64,000 bases of DNA from Sphingobacteriaceae bacterium GW460-11-11-14-LB5 (GTDB lineage: Bacteria > Bacteroidota > Bacteroidia > Sphingobacteriales > Sphingobacteriaceae). Location of the stretch: the NCBI GenBank assembly GCA_002151545.1, contig CP021237.1:4216001-4280000 (forward strand), given 5' to 3'. The notes below the pieces were generated by a model, which was not told the DNA's origin, ran no database searches, and worked only from the letters and a program-made list of their open reading frames with translations. A program made the position numbers and the translations under genes. Shown one piece after another: positions 16,145-25,292 of the stretch; positions within the stretch are counted from its first letter, which is position 1, and each line of letters starts with the position of its first letter.

Positions 16145-16303
16145 ACCTATCGCAAATAAATTTATAATAAAACTTAGATAAAATTGTTATTTAGAATGTT
16201 AAACCAGAACAATTTTATCGATTTGCCAAAACCTTAAACAAATTTTATTAACCGGAAAATAGATAAAAATGTAGTTTTACATTCTAACACCTATATTTAA
16301 ACT

Positions 16304-16915
16304 ATGCAGAAAATTAAACACACCCTATTGTTTTTAGGCGCTATGCTATTTATAAACGTTGCGTTTGGGCAAACTTTACCTGACACCACGAAAAATACCG
16401 ATCCATCATTAAATGGCCAGTATCAGTTCATGTTAAAGAAATCTAAAAGCTTCAACGGCGCAAGGCTGATCAATCCGTCACGCTTATCATCGCTTTGGAA
16501 AAGTGTTAGTGATACGCTCAGAAAAGAACGCAAGCAGCTGCAAGAGGCACGTCAGGAAATTAAAGCACAGGCCGATAACATTTCGAGCTTAAAAGGCGAA
16601 GTAAATGGAAAAGAAAGTTCGCTGGCCAATGCCAATGCAGCCGTTAACGAAATTAAATTTTTAGGCATATCTTTTAATAAAGGTACTTACAATACCATTG
16701 TTTGGGCCATTATTATTGTCCTTGGAGTAGGTTTGGCCTTTGTCATTTTTCAATCCGGCAAATTAAGGCACGAAGCGAAATACAGAACGGAGCTTTATCA
16801 GGAAGTGGCCGATGAGTTTCAGGCACACAAGGTAAAAGCAAAAGATAAAGAAATGAAACTTGCACGTGAGCTGCAGGATGAACGTAATAAATGGGACGAC
16901 GGAAGGGGAAGATAA
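16304..16915 (+). CDS. exported membrane-anchored coiled-coil protein, unknown function
   Basis: The product has 203 residues. A signal peptide (HTLLFLGAMLFINVAFGQ) is followed by a region with LRKERKQLQEARQEIKAQAD, predicted coiled coil. One membrane segment lies at about residues 131-149 (NTIVWAIIIVLGVGLAFVIF). The highly charged C-terminal helix (YRTELYQEVADEFQAHKVKA onward) is probably cytoplasmic. Similar small proteins are widespread in Bacteroidota but I know of no proven function. It is divergent from the tyrA-like gene. Confidence 0.8.
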   Translation: MQKIKHTLLFLGAMLFINVAFGQTLPDTTKNTDPSLNGQYQFMLKKSKSFNGARLINPSRLSSLWKSVSDTLRKERKQLQEARQEIKAQADNISSLKGEVNGKESSLANANAAVNEIKFLGISFNKGTYNTIVWAIIIVLGVGLAFVIFQSGKLRHEAKYRTELYQEVADEFQAHKVKAKDKEMKLARELQDERNKWDDGRGR

Positions 16916-16961
16916 CTTAATCCTTCGACAGGCCACCATTGACAGACTTCAATAGAAAAAT

Positions 16962-17004
16962 CGTCATCTCGACCGAAGGAACGCGGAGCGGAGAGATCTT
17001 TAAA
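16962..17004 (+). repeat. left half of a split inverted repeat around the tandem array
   Basis: The sequence starts TCGTCATCTCGACCGAAGG and ends GGAGAGATCT. Its reverse complement resembles 18474-18513. The same two halves occur next to each other, forming one hairpin, at 53006-53094. The tandem array appears to sit between the separated halves. Confidence 0.55.
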
Positions 17005-17190
17005 CTATTGATTTATGTAATCAATTAAAACTCAGGATGACCATACTTTTTCATAAGTAAAGCAGGGCTTGTGGTACTTCGGTTCCGCTAGCCCCGCCAT
17101 TCGCTTTACCTCACTACGTTCAGTGTTCGCTACTGTCGGGTTTATTTGAATGTAGGCTTGTGCTTGATAGAAAATACCACACGCCTAAAA

Positions 17191-18288
17191 CACGAAACGT
17201 TCCTACGGAACGAAAAAAAAATAAACATTTTTTTTCTACCTACGAGTCGTCCCTACGGGACGAATAATCCTTATACGAAACAAAAGGCTGGATGGTAGTT
17301 AAACACTAAACATACCTGTTTTCTTCTTAGCTTGATGACAGTGCATGGTGAGATCGAAGGAAAGGGCAAATTATCATCACTAATCGTCCCATCATAACGA
17401 ATAATCTCTATACGCAATAAAAAGCCTGGATGGTGGCTAAACACTAAACATACTTGTTTTCTTAGCTTGGTGACAGTTCACTGTGAGACAGAAGGCAAGG
17501 GCAAATTATCATCACTAATCGTCCGATCGTGACGATTAATATCTATACGTAATATCTATACGCAACAAAAAGCCTGGATGGTAGTTAAACACTAAACATA
17601 CCTGTTTTCTTCTCAGCTTGATGACAAATACACAATGAGACCGGATGCAAGGGCAAATTATCATCACAAATCGTTCAGTCATGACGAATAATCTTTATCC
17701 GCAACAAAAAGCCTGGATGGTAGCTAAACACTAAACATACCCGTTTTCATCTTAGCATGATGACAGTAGACGATGAGACCGAAAGCAAGGACAAATTATC
17801 ATCACAAATCGTCCTATTGGGACGAATAATCCTTATACGAAACAAAAGGCTGAATGGTAGCTAAAGACTAAACATACCTGCTTTCTTCTTAGCTTGATGA
17901 TAGTATACGATGAGACAGAATGCATGGGCAAATTATCATCGCAAATCGTCCTATTGGGACGAATAATCCTTATACGAAACAAAAGGCTGGATGGTAGCTA
18001 AACATACGTGTTTTCTTCTTAGCTTGATGACAGTGCACGGTGAGACCGAAGGCAAGGGCAACCTTATCATCACAAATCGTCCTGATGGGACGAATAATCC
18101 TTATACAAAACAAAAGGTTGGATGGTAGCTAAACACTAAAAGTACCTGTTTTCTTCTTAGCTTGATGACAGTACACGATGAGACAGAATGCATGGGCAAC
18201 CTTATCATCACAAATCGTCCCGTCGGGACGCCTGCCTGGTAGCCAATTGATATCATGGGCATTTTTCGTTCCGTAGGAACGTTTGGTG
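17191..18288. repeat. composite palindromic repeat element with inverted ends
   Basis: The ends at 17191-17214 and 18265-18288 are inverted copies of the same 24-mer (one mismatch), each built around the palindrome CGTTCCTACGGAACG. The same 24-mer bounds a second element at 62047-62472. Between the ends lies the seven-unit tandem array. No coding sequence or transposase is present, so this would be a non-autonomous element if mobile. It resembles REP/BIME-type elements. Confidence 0.65.
17248..18230. repeat. seven degenerate ~137-bp tandem units, each ending in a small hairpin
   Basis: Equivalent points (CTGGATGGTAG or variants) recur at 17288, 17426, 17574, 17713, 17850, 17987 and 18118, giving periods of 138, 148, 139, 137, 137 and 131. 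Each unit contains AAACACTAAACATAC (or a variant), CTTGATGACAG and TTATCATCAC (or a variant), then a 15-nt palindrome of type CGTCCNNNNNGGACG. The palindrome is perfect at 17248-17262 (before unit 1) and 18216-18230 (end of unit 7). Units 4-6 keep it with a G:T pair; units 1-3 have decayed stems. No convincing ORF runs through the array. Confidence 0.85.
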
Positions 18289-18473
18289 ATAGACCCATTA
18301 ATAGACCACACCATTTGGCCACCTAAATCCGATTGAAGCGGTTCCGATCCTTCATCGGAATTAGCGGACAGCGGGACTGCTTTTCGCCAAAGCTAATGGA
18401 ACTGCTTTCCAAAAAGATAACGGTTAAAAAAACAATTAAATTATTGGATAAATCTGTGTGTACACTTAACAAT

Positions 18474-18513
18474 AGATTTCTCCATTCCGTTACACTTCAG
18501 TCGAAATGACGAT
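18474..18513 (-). repeat. right half of a split inverted repeat around the tandem array
   Basis: The sequence reads AGATTTCTCCATTCC and then CACTTCAGTCGAAATGACGA. Its reverse complement matches 16962-17004 at most positions. It lies just before the porP/sprF-like gene stop (18521). Confidence 0.55.
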
Positions 18514-18520
18514 AACATAT

Positions 18521-19399
18521 TTAATTCTTAATGCTATATTTCAAGCCAACTTCAAATTCGCCGTTGCTATAACTCTGCATTTTTGAGGTATTGGTAGTGT
18601 ACTGAAACAAAACCGAAAACTGATTTTTATAATTTGCGCCAAAACCTGCAGTAAAGCTGTTGGTACTATGATATATGCCGTTCAGCATGAGTTTGTTTTC
18701 TAAAAATTGGAGGTTTACACCTGCATCGAAAATACCATCATAATTCTGCACCCCTCTGTACACCAATTTTGGTTCGATACTGTTTATGACCTTATCGGTA
18801 TTAAATTTATAACCTGCGGCAATAAAATAAATCGATCGGTCTACCACGTTGCGCAGTACATCTCTTTTAAAAAACCGTTTAAGATTAGGCAAAGCACCCT
18901 GAAGCGTCAATCTATCGGTGCGGTAAGCTACCCCAAAATCGCCATCCAGATATAACCTGCGATCATTAAAACTATTGAGTACATCATCGTCTAAATCGCC
19001 TTTGGCTTTACCAAGGTCAACCCATTCGTTCATGATACCAGCCGATAAACCAAAATCCAGGAAGCTGGCCTCGCCGTTTAAAGGTAAATGGTAAGAATAG
19101 GTTACGGTTGCCCTCGTCCGGTTAATGGCTCCGGCACCTTCATTGTAAAAAAGCACCCCCAAACCTACTTTATTACCGGCCAAACCATAATCGCCAGTTA
19201 AATATTGAATTTTTGGCGCACCATCTACTCCTGTCCACTGCGTTTTAAATGCGGCATTTAAATTTAATCCGGTTTCTAAACCCGCCATTGCCGGATTGGC
19301 CAGAAACTGGTTCTGATAGTAGATGCTCCCCATTGGGTTAAGCTGTGCAAGTGCCGGCATCGCAAACAAAAACAACAGCCCCGCTATATAACATTTCAT
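18521..19399 (-). CDS. PorP/SprF family type IX secretion outer-membrane protein
   Basis: The product has 292 residues with signal peptide CYIAGLLFLFAMPALAQ. The mature start LNPMGSIYYQNQFLANPAMA is the hallmark of PorP/SprF, which form outer-membrane beta-barrels. Closely linked PorP-like proteins are known to serve secretion or anchoring of partner proteins with type-B C-terminal domains. The ATG at 19399 is chosen because the signal peptide begins there; longer in-frame starts overlap the preceding gene. It is the last gene of a three-gene unit. Confidence 0.88.
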   Translation of the reverse strand: MKCYIAGLLFLFAMPALAQLNPMGSIYYQNQFLANPAMAGLETGLNLNAAFKTQWTGVDGAPKIQYLTGDYGLAGNKVGLGVLFYNEGAGAINRTRATVTYSYHLPLNGEASFLDFGLSAGIMNEWVDLGKAKGDLDDDVLNSFNDRRLYLDGDFGVAYRTDRLTLQGALPNLKRFFKRDVLRNVVDRSIYFIAAGYKFNTDKVINSIEPKLVYRGVQNYDGIFDAGVNLQFLENKLMLNGIYHSTNSFTAGFGANYKNQFSVLFQYTTNTSKMQSYSNGEFEVGLKYSIKN

Positions 19400-19412
19400 T
19401 TCTCTCACGCTG

Positions 19413-19916
19413 TTATTTTTTATATAAGATTGATATAAAACCTTTAATAGAGCCATCAGCCCCCAAATCGAGCATATAATAATAGGTATCCTCCGTAAGT
19501 GGCTTCCCATTAAAGTAGCCATCCCAGTTGTTCTGGTAGCTTTGGGTAGCATAAATCAGCCTTCCTCCCCTATCAAAAATGGATAATTTGTTGTTCGGAT
19601 ATTTTTCTAAGCCCTTAATTACAAAAAAATCGTTTTTCCCATCTCCGTTTGGGCTAAGAATATTATTTACAATAGCTACTTCGGCAGTAGTTTGTATAAT
19701 GAGAAAGGGCTGTAAAAAACCCTGGGTTAAGGTTGTGTTGGTGACCTGAAAAGTTTGTACCAGGGCCATTTCACCGATACTAAAATCGTATAATTGATTA
19801 TTAATCTTACCGCTGCCACTGGCCGAATTAACCACATAGGGCAAACTTTGCGCATTTACCTTTCTCCCGAAAAACATCAACAGCAGGAGAACAAACAAAT
19901 AGGATATTTTTCTCAT
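19413..19916 (-). CDS. small exported protein with a gliding-motility-type T9SS C-terminal domain
   Basis: The product has 167 residues with signal peptide ISYLFVLLLLMFFGRKVNAQ. Residues from about 84 on match the CHU_C/gliding-motility-associated C-terminal domain: ILSPNGDGKNDFFVIKGLEK, YPNNKLSIFDRGGRLIY, YQNNWDGYFNGKPLTEDTYY, then a final strand KGFISILYKK. This domain routes cargo through the type IX system. The mature part before the domain is only ~60 residues, so it may be a linker or anchor for its neighbour rather than an enzyme. It is 13 nt from the PorP-like gene. Confidence 0.85.
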   Translation of the reverse strand: MRKISYLFVLLLLMFFGRKVNAQSLPYVVNSASGSGKINNQLYDFSIGEMALVQTFQVTNTTLTQGFLQPFLIIQTTAEVAIVNNILSPNGDGKNDFFVIKGLEKYPNNKLSIFDRGGRLIYATQSYQNNWDGYFNGKPLTEDTYYYMLDLGADGSIKGFISILYKK

Positions 19917-19921
19917 CGTGT

Positions 19922-22261
19922 TTAGTTTAAAGAAATCCAGGCTGCGCCGTCACTTTGAATGGTGAAGGTTTTTGCTCCGGTAATGGTGGTGATATTAGAA
20001 TCATCATTCAACAAAACAGGACTATTTAACGTAACATCACCAGATGATAAAGCCTTCACAATGACATAAATCCTTCCTTTACAGCTCGATGCGGTTGGAA
20101 GATTAACATTTACCGCCGTACCTGCATTTTTTATCCGGACCGCATAATGACTCGCATCGAGTGTTAATGCGCCTGTGGCCGTATAGGTTAAAATACTTGC
20201 TGCAACAGAACCATTAATGTTTAAAGTACTGGCATTGGCCGGGGCATAAGCCGTAGAAGTAGCAGCCGCAGTTCCGTTAAGGGTTAATGTACCGCCATTC
20301 GCTGCAAAATCGCCGGTTATTAATGGGTATGAAGTACTGGAGTTAGCTACAACCAGGGTATTACTTACGTTTGTACTGTTAGCTGCAGCATTGCTTCCAA
20401 TAAAAACATTCCCGGCACCATTGTTTTTCGAACCAGCTGCATAACCCACTGCGGTATTATTGTCGCCATTACTGGCTTCGAGCGCCAGGCTTCCTATAGC
20501 CGTGTTTGAAATGCCTGTTCCATTAGCCATTAGTGTATGAGTACCCACAGCTGTATTGTTTGATCCTACCGTATTAATGGCCAGGGCCTGCGAACCAAAA
20601 CCACTGTTGTTGATCGCACTAAAACTGCGCTGTAAAACCTGGTAACCAAAAGCACTGTTTTCGTAACCTGAAATGTTTACAGATAATGCTTCGCGCCCGA
20701 ATGCACTGTTGTAAAAGCCCGATACATTGGCGGTAAGTGTTTTATAACCGTAAGAAATATTGTTTTCGGATGAGTTGCCTAAACGGCCAGATTTTAAACC
20801 GTTAACCAAAAAGTTAATGGCTACATCATCTGTATTGCCTAAAAAATTATTGACTTGATCGGTATTACCCGTATTCCCTTTTAATGCCCATGCATTAGCA
20901 TTTGCAAATAATGTCCTGCTGATTAATTCGGGTTTACCTGTTGTTGCGTTGGTGATGTACACTTTGTTGGCATCGCTCAGGCCATCGGTAGTTAGTTTAG
21001 CTAGGGTAACCGAAGCATCCGCCAGCTTTGGGCTGGTTACCGATCCATCGGCTAGTTGAAGCGTATTGACGGCCAAATCGTCGATATTAATATTTTTAAC
21101 TTCTTTATTCCCGATTTTTATAGAGGTTACAGCAGCATCAGCCAGTTTTGGCGTGCTTACCGAAGCATCTGCAAGCTGCAGTGTGTTAACAGCTGCATCG
21201 TTTATATTGATATTTTTAACTTCTTTGTTTCCAATTTTTACCGAGGTTACGGCAGCATCGGCTAATTTTGGCGTTGTTACTGATCCATCTGCCAGTTTAA
21301 GGGTATTAACCGCTCCGGCATTGATATCAATGACCACATCTTTCAATAAAGCCGTAGCGCCATTAGCGCTAATGCTTAAATCGGTTGAGCTTAATGCCTT
21401 AGCACCTGATAATTGACTCACATCCAATGTTACGGGTTTCCAGGCTGCCCCATCAAATAGCAACACCTGATTATTAACTGGTGAAGCGGCATTTAATGTT
21501 TTTCCCTGAAGATTAGCTAATGTAGGGTTTGGGTAATTGCCTGTTAAGTCGCCTCCGGCTACGCCTGTAGATGGACCAACCGGGCCGATGTCCCCCTTAT
21601 CTCCCTTATCGCCTTTTATTCCGGGTATCCCCTGCAAACCTTGTAATCCCGTAGCTCCAGTTGCCCCTGTATCTCCTTTTGCTCCCTGCGAGCCTGTTGC
21701 ACCTACTGCCCCCTGTGCTCCCGCCGCTCCAGTTAAACCAATTGGCCCCTGAACACCAGCGGCGCCAGCAATACCGGCAGGCCCCTGTGGACCAGCAATA
21801 CCTTGTGCACCGGCAGGGCCAGCTACACCCGGATCTCCTTTGGGTCCGACAGGCCCGTTGGCAGCATAAAGTGCATACGGAACACTTAGCAATTGTGCGG
21901 TTCCGGCCAGGCTAAAATTTGTACCATTATCCGGATCGATTTCAACCTTAACAAACTTTAATCCGCTTGCCCAGGTTACCCCAGCTATTGTACCATTAAC
22001 CGAACTTGCACCCGAAGCGCCAATTACTAAGGTATATAAACCTAAAGCATTGGTCGTTATATTTCTTACTTCCGAATATTGAACGGTCCCTGTTGAAGAG
22101 GCATCCAAAATACTAATCCGCAAGGCTATATTTTTATTGGCCAATGGAGTACCGTTGGCATTTCTTGCCGCTCCCTGATAGTTAAATTGTTGTGGTGCCT
22201 GCGCTTTAACAGCCAAGGTCAAGCCCATGCTTAACAAAGCAATTAGTAAAAGTTTTTTCAT
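19922..22261 (-). CDS. collagen-like, head-repeat surface fibre protein
   Basis: The product has 779 residues with signal peptide LLLIALLSMGLTLAVKAQ. Residues ~25-135 are a globular domain (FNYQGAARNANGTPLANKNI). Residues 136-231 are 32 uninterrupted collagen Gly-X-Y triplets. Residues ~300-420 hold repeated blocks of LADGSVTTPKLADAAVTS and IGNKEVKNININD type. Residues ~500-640 hold YadA-like head repeats (NSAFGREAL, NTAVGTHTL, NTAIGSLAL, NTAVGYAAG). A beta-rich C-terminus follows. No T9SS C-terminal domain is visible; the next gene supplies one. Likely a surface stalk or adhesin. Confidence 0.85.
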   Translation of the reverse strand: MKKLLLIALLSMGLTLAVKAQAPQQFNYQGAARNANGTPLANKNIALRISILDASSTGTVQYSEVRNITTNALGLYTLVIGASGASSVNGTIAGVTWASGLKFVKVEIDPDNGTNFSLAGTAQLLSVPYALYAANGPVGPKGDPGVAGPAGAQGIAGPQGPAGIAGAAGVQGPIGLTGAAGAQGAVGATGSQGAKGDTGATGATGLQGLQGIPGIKGDKGDKGDIGPVGPSTGVAGGDLTGNYPNPTLANLQGKTLNAASPVNNQVLLFDGAAWKPVTLDVSQLSGAKALSSTDLSISANGATALLKDVVIDINAGAVNTLKLADGSVTTPKLADAAVTSVKIGNKEVKNININDAAVNTLQLADASVSTPKLADAAVTSIKIGNKEVKNINIDDLAVNTLQLADGSVTSPKLADASVTLAKLTTDGLSDANKVYITNATTGKPELISRTLFANANAWALKGNTGNTDQVNNFLGNTDDVAINFLVNGLKSGRLGNSSENNISYGYKTLTANVSGFYNSAFGREALSVNISGYENSAFGYQVLQRSFSAINNSGFGSQALAINTVGSNNTAVGTHTLMANGTGISNTAIGSLALEASNGDNNTAVGYAAGSKNNGAGNVFIGSNAAANSTNVSNTLVVANSSTSYPLITGDFAANGGTLTLNGTAAATSTAYAPANASTLNINGSVAASILTYTATGALTLDASHYAVRIKNAGTAVNVNLPTASSCKGRIYVIVKALSSGDVTLNSPVLLNDDSNITTITGAKTFTIQSDGAAWISLN

Positions 22262-22535
22262 GAATCGGGATGAGATCTAAAGTATCAGGCCTAAAAAATA
22301 AGGAGCCCAACGATCAAATCTAACAATTAGTACAAGTTACTGCATTCGCTTTACACGAAAGGCGAATTACAAATACTAAAACGATTTTAAACAACTACAA
22401 ATCAACAACTTAAATAAAATTTAATTTTATAATTTTACACAAACACCGAATTTAAGGCTTGCTTAAGCCTCGAAATCAGAAGAAAAACAGCGCCTGACTG
22501 CGATTAATCGTAGGTAAAAAGCAAAATCAGATTTC

Positions 22536-23879
22536 TTAGGTTTCTGAAGGAAAGGATATCCCTTTAATATTGCGGTATAAATCAACTGCATACAAATCTG
22601 TCATACCCGAAACAAAATCCAGTACACTCTGTATGATCGAATAAATATCGGTCAAATCAGTATGGTATTGTTTGGGTATAAGTTTAACCAGTTTTTTGTA
22701 ATAGTGTGTATTGTTATGAATAAGTGCTGGGACAAACTCTTCCAATAAACCAGCCATAATTTTATAACCGGCAACCTCTTTTTGTATCACTGATGAGAAA
22801 TTGTAGATCCGCTCGACTGAAATTTTTTCAACAGCTTTCCAGGCCGAGATATAGGGTTCGGGCAGTAAATCGGTTAAACTATGGTTCAGCTCTCCCTTTA
22901 ATAATTTTTCTTGCTCTCTAAAAAATATGGCCGCGCATTGGTTTGTTAAAGTATTAATCGCTTTGGCCCGCAACAAACCAATTTTAGCATCATCGTCTTC
23001 ATAGTCGTGCTTTAACCGGTCTTCTATGGTGGTAGAATTGGCAAATGGTAACAGATAACTTTTTACTTCTTCGTAGGAAAGGATCTTTAAGCGGTGTGCA
23101 TCTTCCAAATCAATGATGCTGTAACAGATATCATCGGCAGCTTCGACCAGATAAACCAAAGGATGGCGTTTATAAATGAGGTATTCGCCTTCTTCTTTCT
23201 CCAGCTGAAGTTCGGCTGCGATCTTTTTAAAAGTTTCTTCTTCAGACTGAAAGAAACCGTATTTTTTGCGATGCAACAATCCTTTTTGTTTACCAGCAAT
23301 GGAGGCGCAGGGATATTTTGCAATCGAAGCTAAGGTTGAATAGGTTAAGGCATAAGCATCATTCCCTTTTCCTTTTAAAGGGTGGGTAAGAATCCGGATG
23401 GCATTGGCATTACCTTCAAAATTAATTAAATCATGCCACTGCGATTTGTTCATTTCTTTCTGATAAACCTTTCCGTCACCATCGGTAAAATATCTTGAAA
23501 TGGCGGCTTCACCAGAATGCCCAAAGGCTGGGTTTCCCAAATCGTGCGCCAGTGCAGCGGCAGCTACAATATTACCCACTTCATTAATTAATGGAACATC
23601 TTTAATCAGTTGGGGCTGGTGTTCTTCCACGCTTTTTAAAAATATATTGGCCATGGAGCGGGCTACACTGGCCACCTCTAAACTATGCGTTAAACGGTTA
23701 TGTACAAAAACACTTCCCGGTAATGGAAAAACCTGGGTTTTATTCTGCAACCTTCTGAAAGGAGACGAAAAAATCAACCGGTCGTAATCGCGCTGAAAAT
23801 CTGAACGTGCCCGATCTGTGCTGGCACCGTATTGCTCTTGTCCGTATCTCTTATTCGAAAGTAAATATTTCCACTCCAT
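22536..23879 (-). CDS. dgt: dNTP/dGTP triphosphohydrolase (dGTPase)
   Basis: The product has 447 residues starting MEWKYLLSNKRYGQEQYGAS. HD-superfamily metal ligands appear in HNRLTHSLEVASVARSMANI, AALAHDLGNPAFGHSGEAAI and LVEAADDICYSIIDLEDAHR. The FSSPFRRLQNKTQVFPLP motif is typical of dGTPases. It hydrolyses dGTP (or other dNTPs) to deoxynucleoside and triphosphate and adjusts dNTP pools. The ATG at 23879 is preferred to an in-frame start at 23963, which adds an unlike hydrophobic stretch. Confidence 0.9.
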   Translation of the reverse strand: MEWKYLLSNKRYGQEQYGASTDRARSDFQRDYDRLIFSSPFRRLQNKTQVFPLPGSVFVHNRLTHSLEVASVARSMANIFLKSVEEHQPQLIKDVPLINEVGNIVAAAALAHDLGNPAFGHSGEAAISRYFTDGDGKVYQKEMNKSQWHDLINFEGNANAIRILTHPLKGKGNDAYALTYSTLASIAKYPCASIAGKQKGLLHRKKYGFFQSEEETFKKIAAELQLEKEEGEYLIYKRHPLVYLVEAADDICYSIIDLEDAHRLKILSYEEVKSYLLPFANSTTIEDRLKHDYEDDDAKIGLLRAKAINTLTNQCAAIFFREQEKLLKGELNHSLTDLLPEPYISAWKAVEKISVERIYNFSSVIQKEVAGYKIMAGLLEEFVPALIHNNTHYYKKLVKLIPKQYHTDLTDIYSIIQSVLDFVSGMTDLYAVDLYRNIKGISFPSET

Positions 23880-24021
23880 TATCGCGTTGGCATTTAAAAT
23901 TTGGCGCAAGTTAAACAAAACGCGAAAATGGTTAAGCATAAAAACATAGGTAAATTTTACCATTAAAATTGTGCTTCAAACTATTTCTAAGCTCATCTGT
24001 TTAATGTAAATAGACAATACT

Positions 24022-24384
24022 ATGAAAACGAACATATATAACAAGGAAGAGCATATTGAAGGTTATGTAGGATCAGGCGATGAGCAATCAGAAAAGTCTG
24101 ATGTACAAAAGGCTTATGAAGCTGCTAATGATACCGATGTCGTAACCAGTTATGGTAAAGAACCTAGCGAATTGATTAAGGGAAATCCTTTAGCAAAAGA
24201 TGGCCTGGATAATTCAGGTACACAAGGTAAAGATTCCCTTAGTGACGATGCCTACAACAGTTCAGATAAGAACCCAAGCATCCAGAGTGCCGCAAGCCAT
24301 ACCGGAAGTTCATCTGACGATTTCAAAACGAATAACGGCATTAACGAAGCTGATGAAAATCATGCCTTAAATACAGGAATATAA
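24022..24384 (+). CDS. hydrophilic, probably disordered protein
   Basis: The product is a 120-residue protein rich in Asp, Asn, Ser, Gly and Lys with no hydrophobic core. It begins MKTNIYNKEEHIEGYVGSGD and contains SYGKEPSELIKGNPLAKDGL. I do not recognise a family. Composition resembles small stress-response or hydrophilin-type proteins. It is 10 nt upstream of a YtxH-like small membrane protein, so the two form a pair. Confidence 0.65.
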   Translation: MKTNIYNKEEHIEGYVGSGDEQSEKSDVQKAYEAANDTDVVTSYGKEPSELIKGNPLAKDGLDNSGTQGKDSLSDDAYNSSDKNPSIQSAASHTGSSSDDFKTNNGINEADENHALNTGI

Positions 24385-24394
24385 ACAAATAATT

Positions 24395-24589
24395 ATGGGA
24401 CTATTAAAATATGCCATTTTAGGCGCAGCAGCCGTATATGGTTTTAAATATGCTACAAAAAAGCGGGCAACTGACGGAAAATCGTTAATTGATGACTTTA
24501 AGGAAAAAGCTCCAGGGTATGTGGATAAGGTTAAAAATTATTCTGAACAAATAAGGCAGGACTATCGCCAGACAAGCGATTTATACTGA
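24395..24589 (+). CDS. small YtxH-like membrane-anchored protein
   Basis: The product has 64 residues. The N-terminal hydrophobic segment (LLKYAILGAAAVYGFKYA) is followed by a charged amphipathic tail (DDFKEKAPGYVDKVKNYSEQ). This layout resembles YtxH-type general-stress proteins, but the match is by pattern only. It is probably co-transcribed with the preceding hydrophilic protein. Confidence 0.65.
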   Translation: MGLLKYAILGAAAVYGFKYATKKRATDGKSLIDDFKEKAPGYVDKVKNYSEQIRQDYRQTSDLY

Positions 24590-24812
24590 CAATTAATCGG
24601 GTACAGAAAGACATCCGTAATTGACATATATCAATATGTTAATGCCCTACGGTTTGTAAATTGACAATAAGTTCTTGAAATTTGCAGGGCTGTAGGATTC
24701 GCGACAAAGATTAATAAAATCAGAGACTAAACTATTTAAGGGCATTTGCTACTTGATTAACGCATTTCAGTTGTGGAATCCTAATTAATTTCCATCTACC
24801 GGAAAATGCATA

Positions 24813-24861
24813 GATCTTATAAAGGGATTATTCTACATGAATAGTCTCTTTATAAATAGAT
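24813..24861. terminator. long stem-loop between convergent small genes
   Basis: Arms ATCTTATAAAGGGATTATTC (24813-24832) and GAATAGTCTCTTTATAAATA (24839-24858) pair over about 17-20 nt with few mismatches around a 6-nt loop. It lies between a plus-strand gene ending 24589 and a minus-strand gene ending 24861, as expected for a bidirectional terminator, though no strong T-run follows. The rest of 24590-24860 shows nothing I recognise. Confidence 0.45.
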
Positions 24862-25145
24862 CATAAATCTTTCCCACTCAAACCTTTTTCATTATTCTTG
24901 TTTCTATTCCCAATGTCTTCACCCTGGCTTAAATTCGAATTATTTAAATTTTCATTTACGGCATGTTTAGGATCATTTTCTGTTTTCAATAAGTGCGACT
25001 CTTCAGGTTGATCTTTGCGTTTAAAATCGGCGCGTTTATGTCCATAAGTAGCCTCTCCATTATCCCATTCAATATCTTCCTCATTCCGGTTAATCTCCGA
25101 ATTAGGGTCTATATTTTTATTCTCATTCATTTCCATAGCCATCAT
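24861..25145 (-). CDS. hydrophilic hypothetical protein
   Basis: The product has 94 residues, very rich in Asn, Glu, Lys and Asp, with no membrane segment. It contains DIEWDNGEATYGHKRADFKR and ends NNEKGLSGKDL. I do not recognise the family. Several Met codons cluster at the N-terminus (MMAMEMNENK), so the exact start is uncertain. Composition is like the neighbours at 24022 and 25293, which suggests a local group of disordered proteins. Confidence 0.6.
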   Translation of the reverse strand: MMAMEMNENKNIDPNSEINRNEEDIEWDNGEATYGHKRADFKRKDQPEESHLLKTENDPKHAVNENLNNSNLSQGEDIGNRNKNNEKGLSGKDL

Positions 25146-25292
25146 TTTTTGTAGATACTATAACAACAATTTGTACGATAAAAAAGTTTACTTCAAGTAT
25201 TAATAACCTGAGTTAGATTGGATAATGTCCTTTTATTTAACCCTGTATGAACATTTTGTATGAACAGGCGTCACCTTACAATCCATTCTCAG

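Noticed and set aside
17248..18230. Possible CRISPR array
   Set aside because: Units of ~137 bp are similar over their whole length, without constant short repeats and unique spacers, and no cas gene is present.
18101..18322. Two overlapping short minus-strand frames at the end of the tandem array
   Set aside because: They lie in the last repeat unit and in the palindrome; low-quality composition, different frames, no homology that I recognise.
21066..21915. Plus-strand frames rich in Pro and Ala opposite the collagen-like gene
   Set aside because: They are the complement of Gly-X-Y and repeat codons and have no signals of their own.
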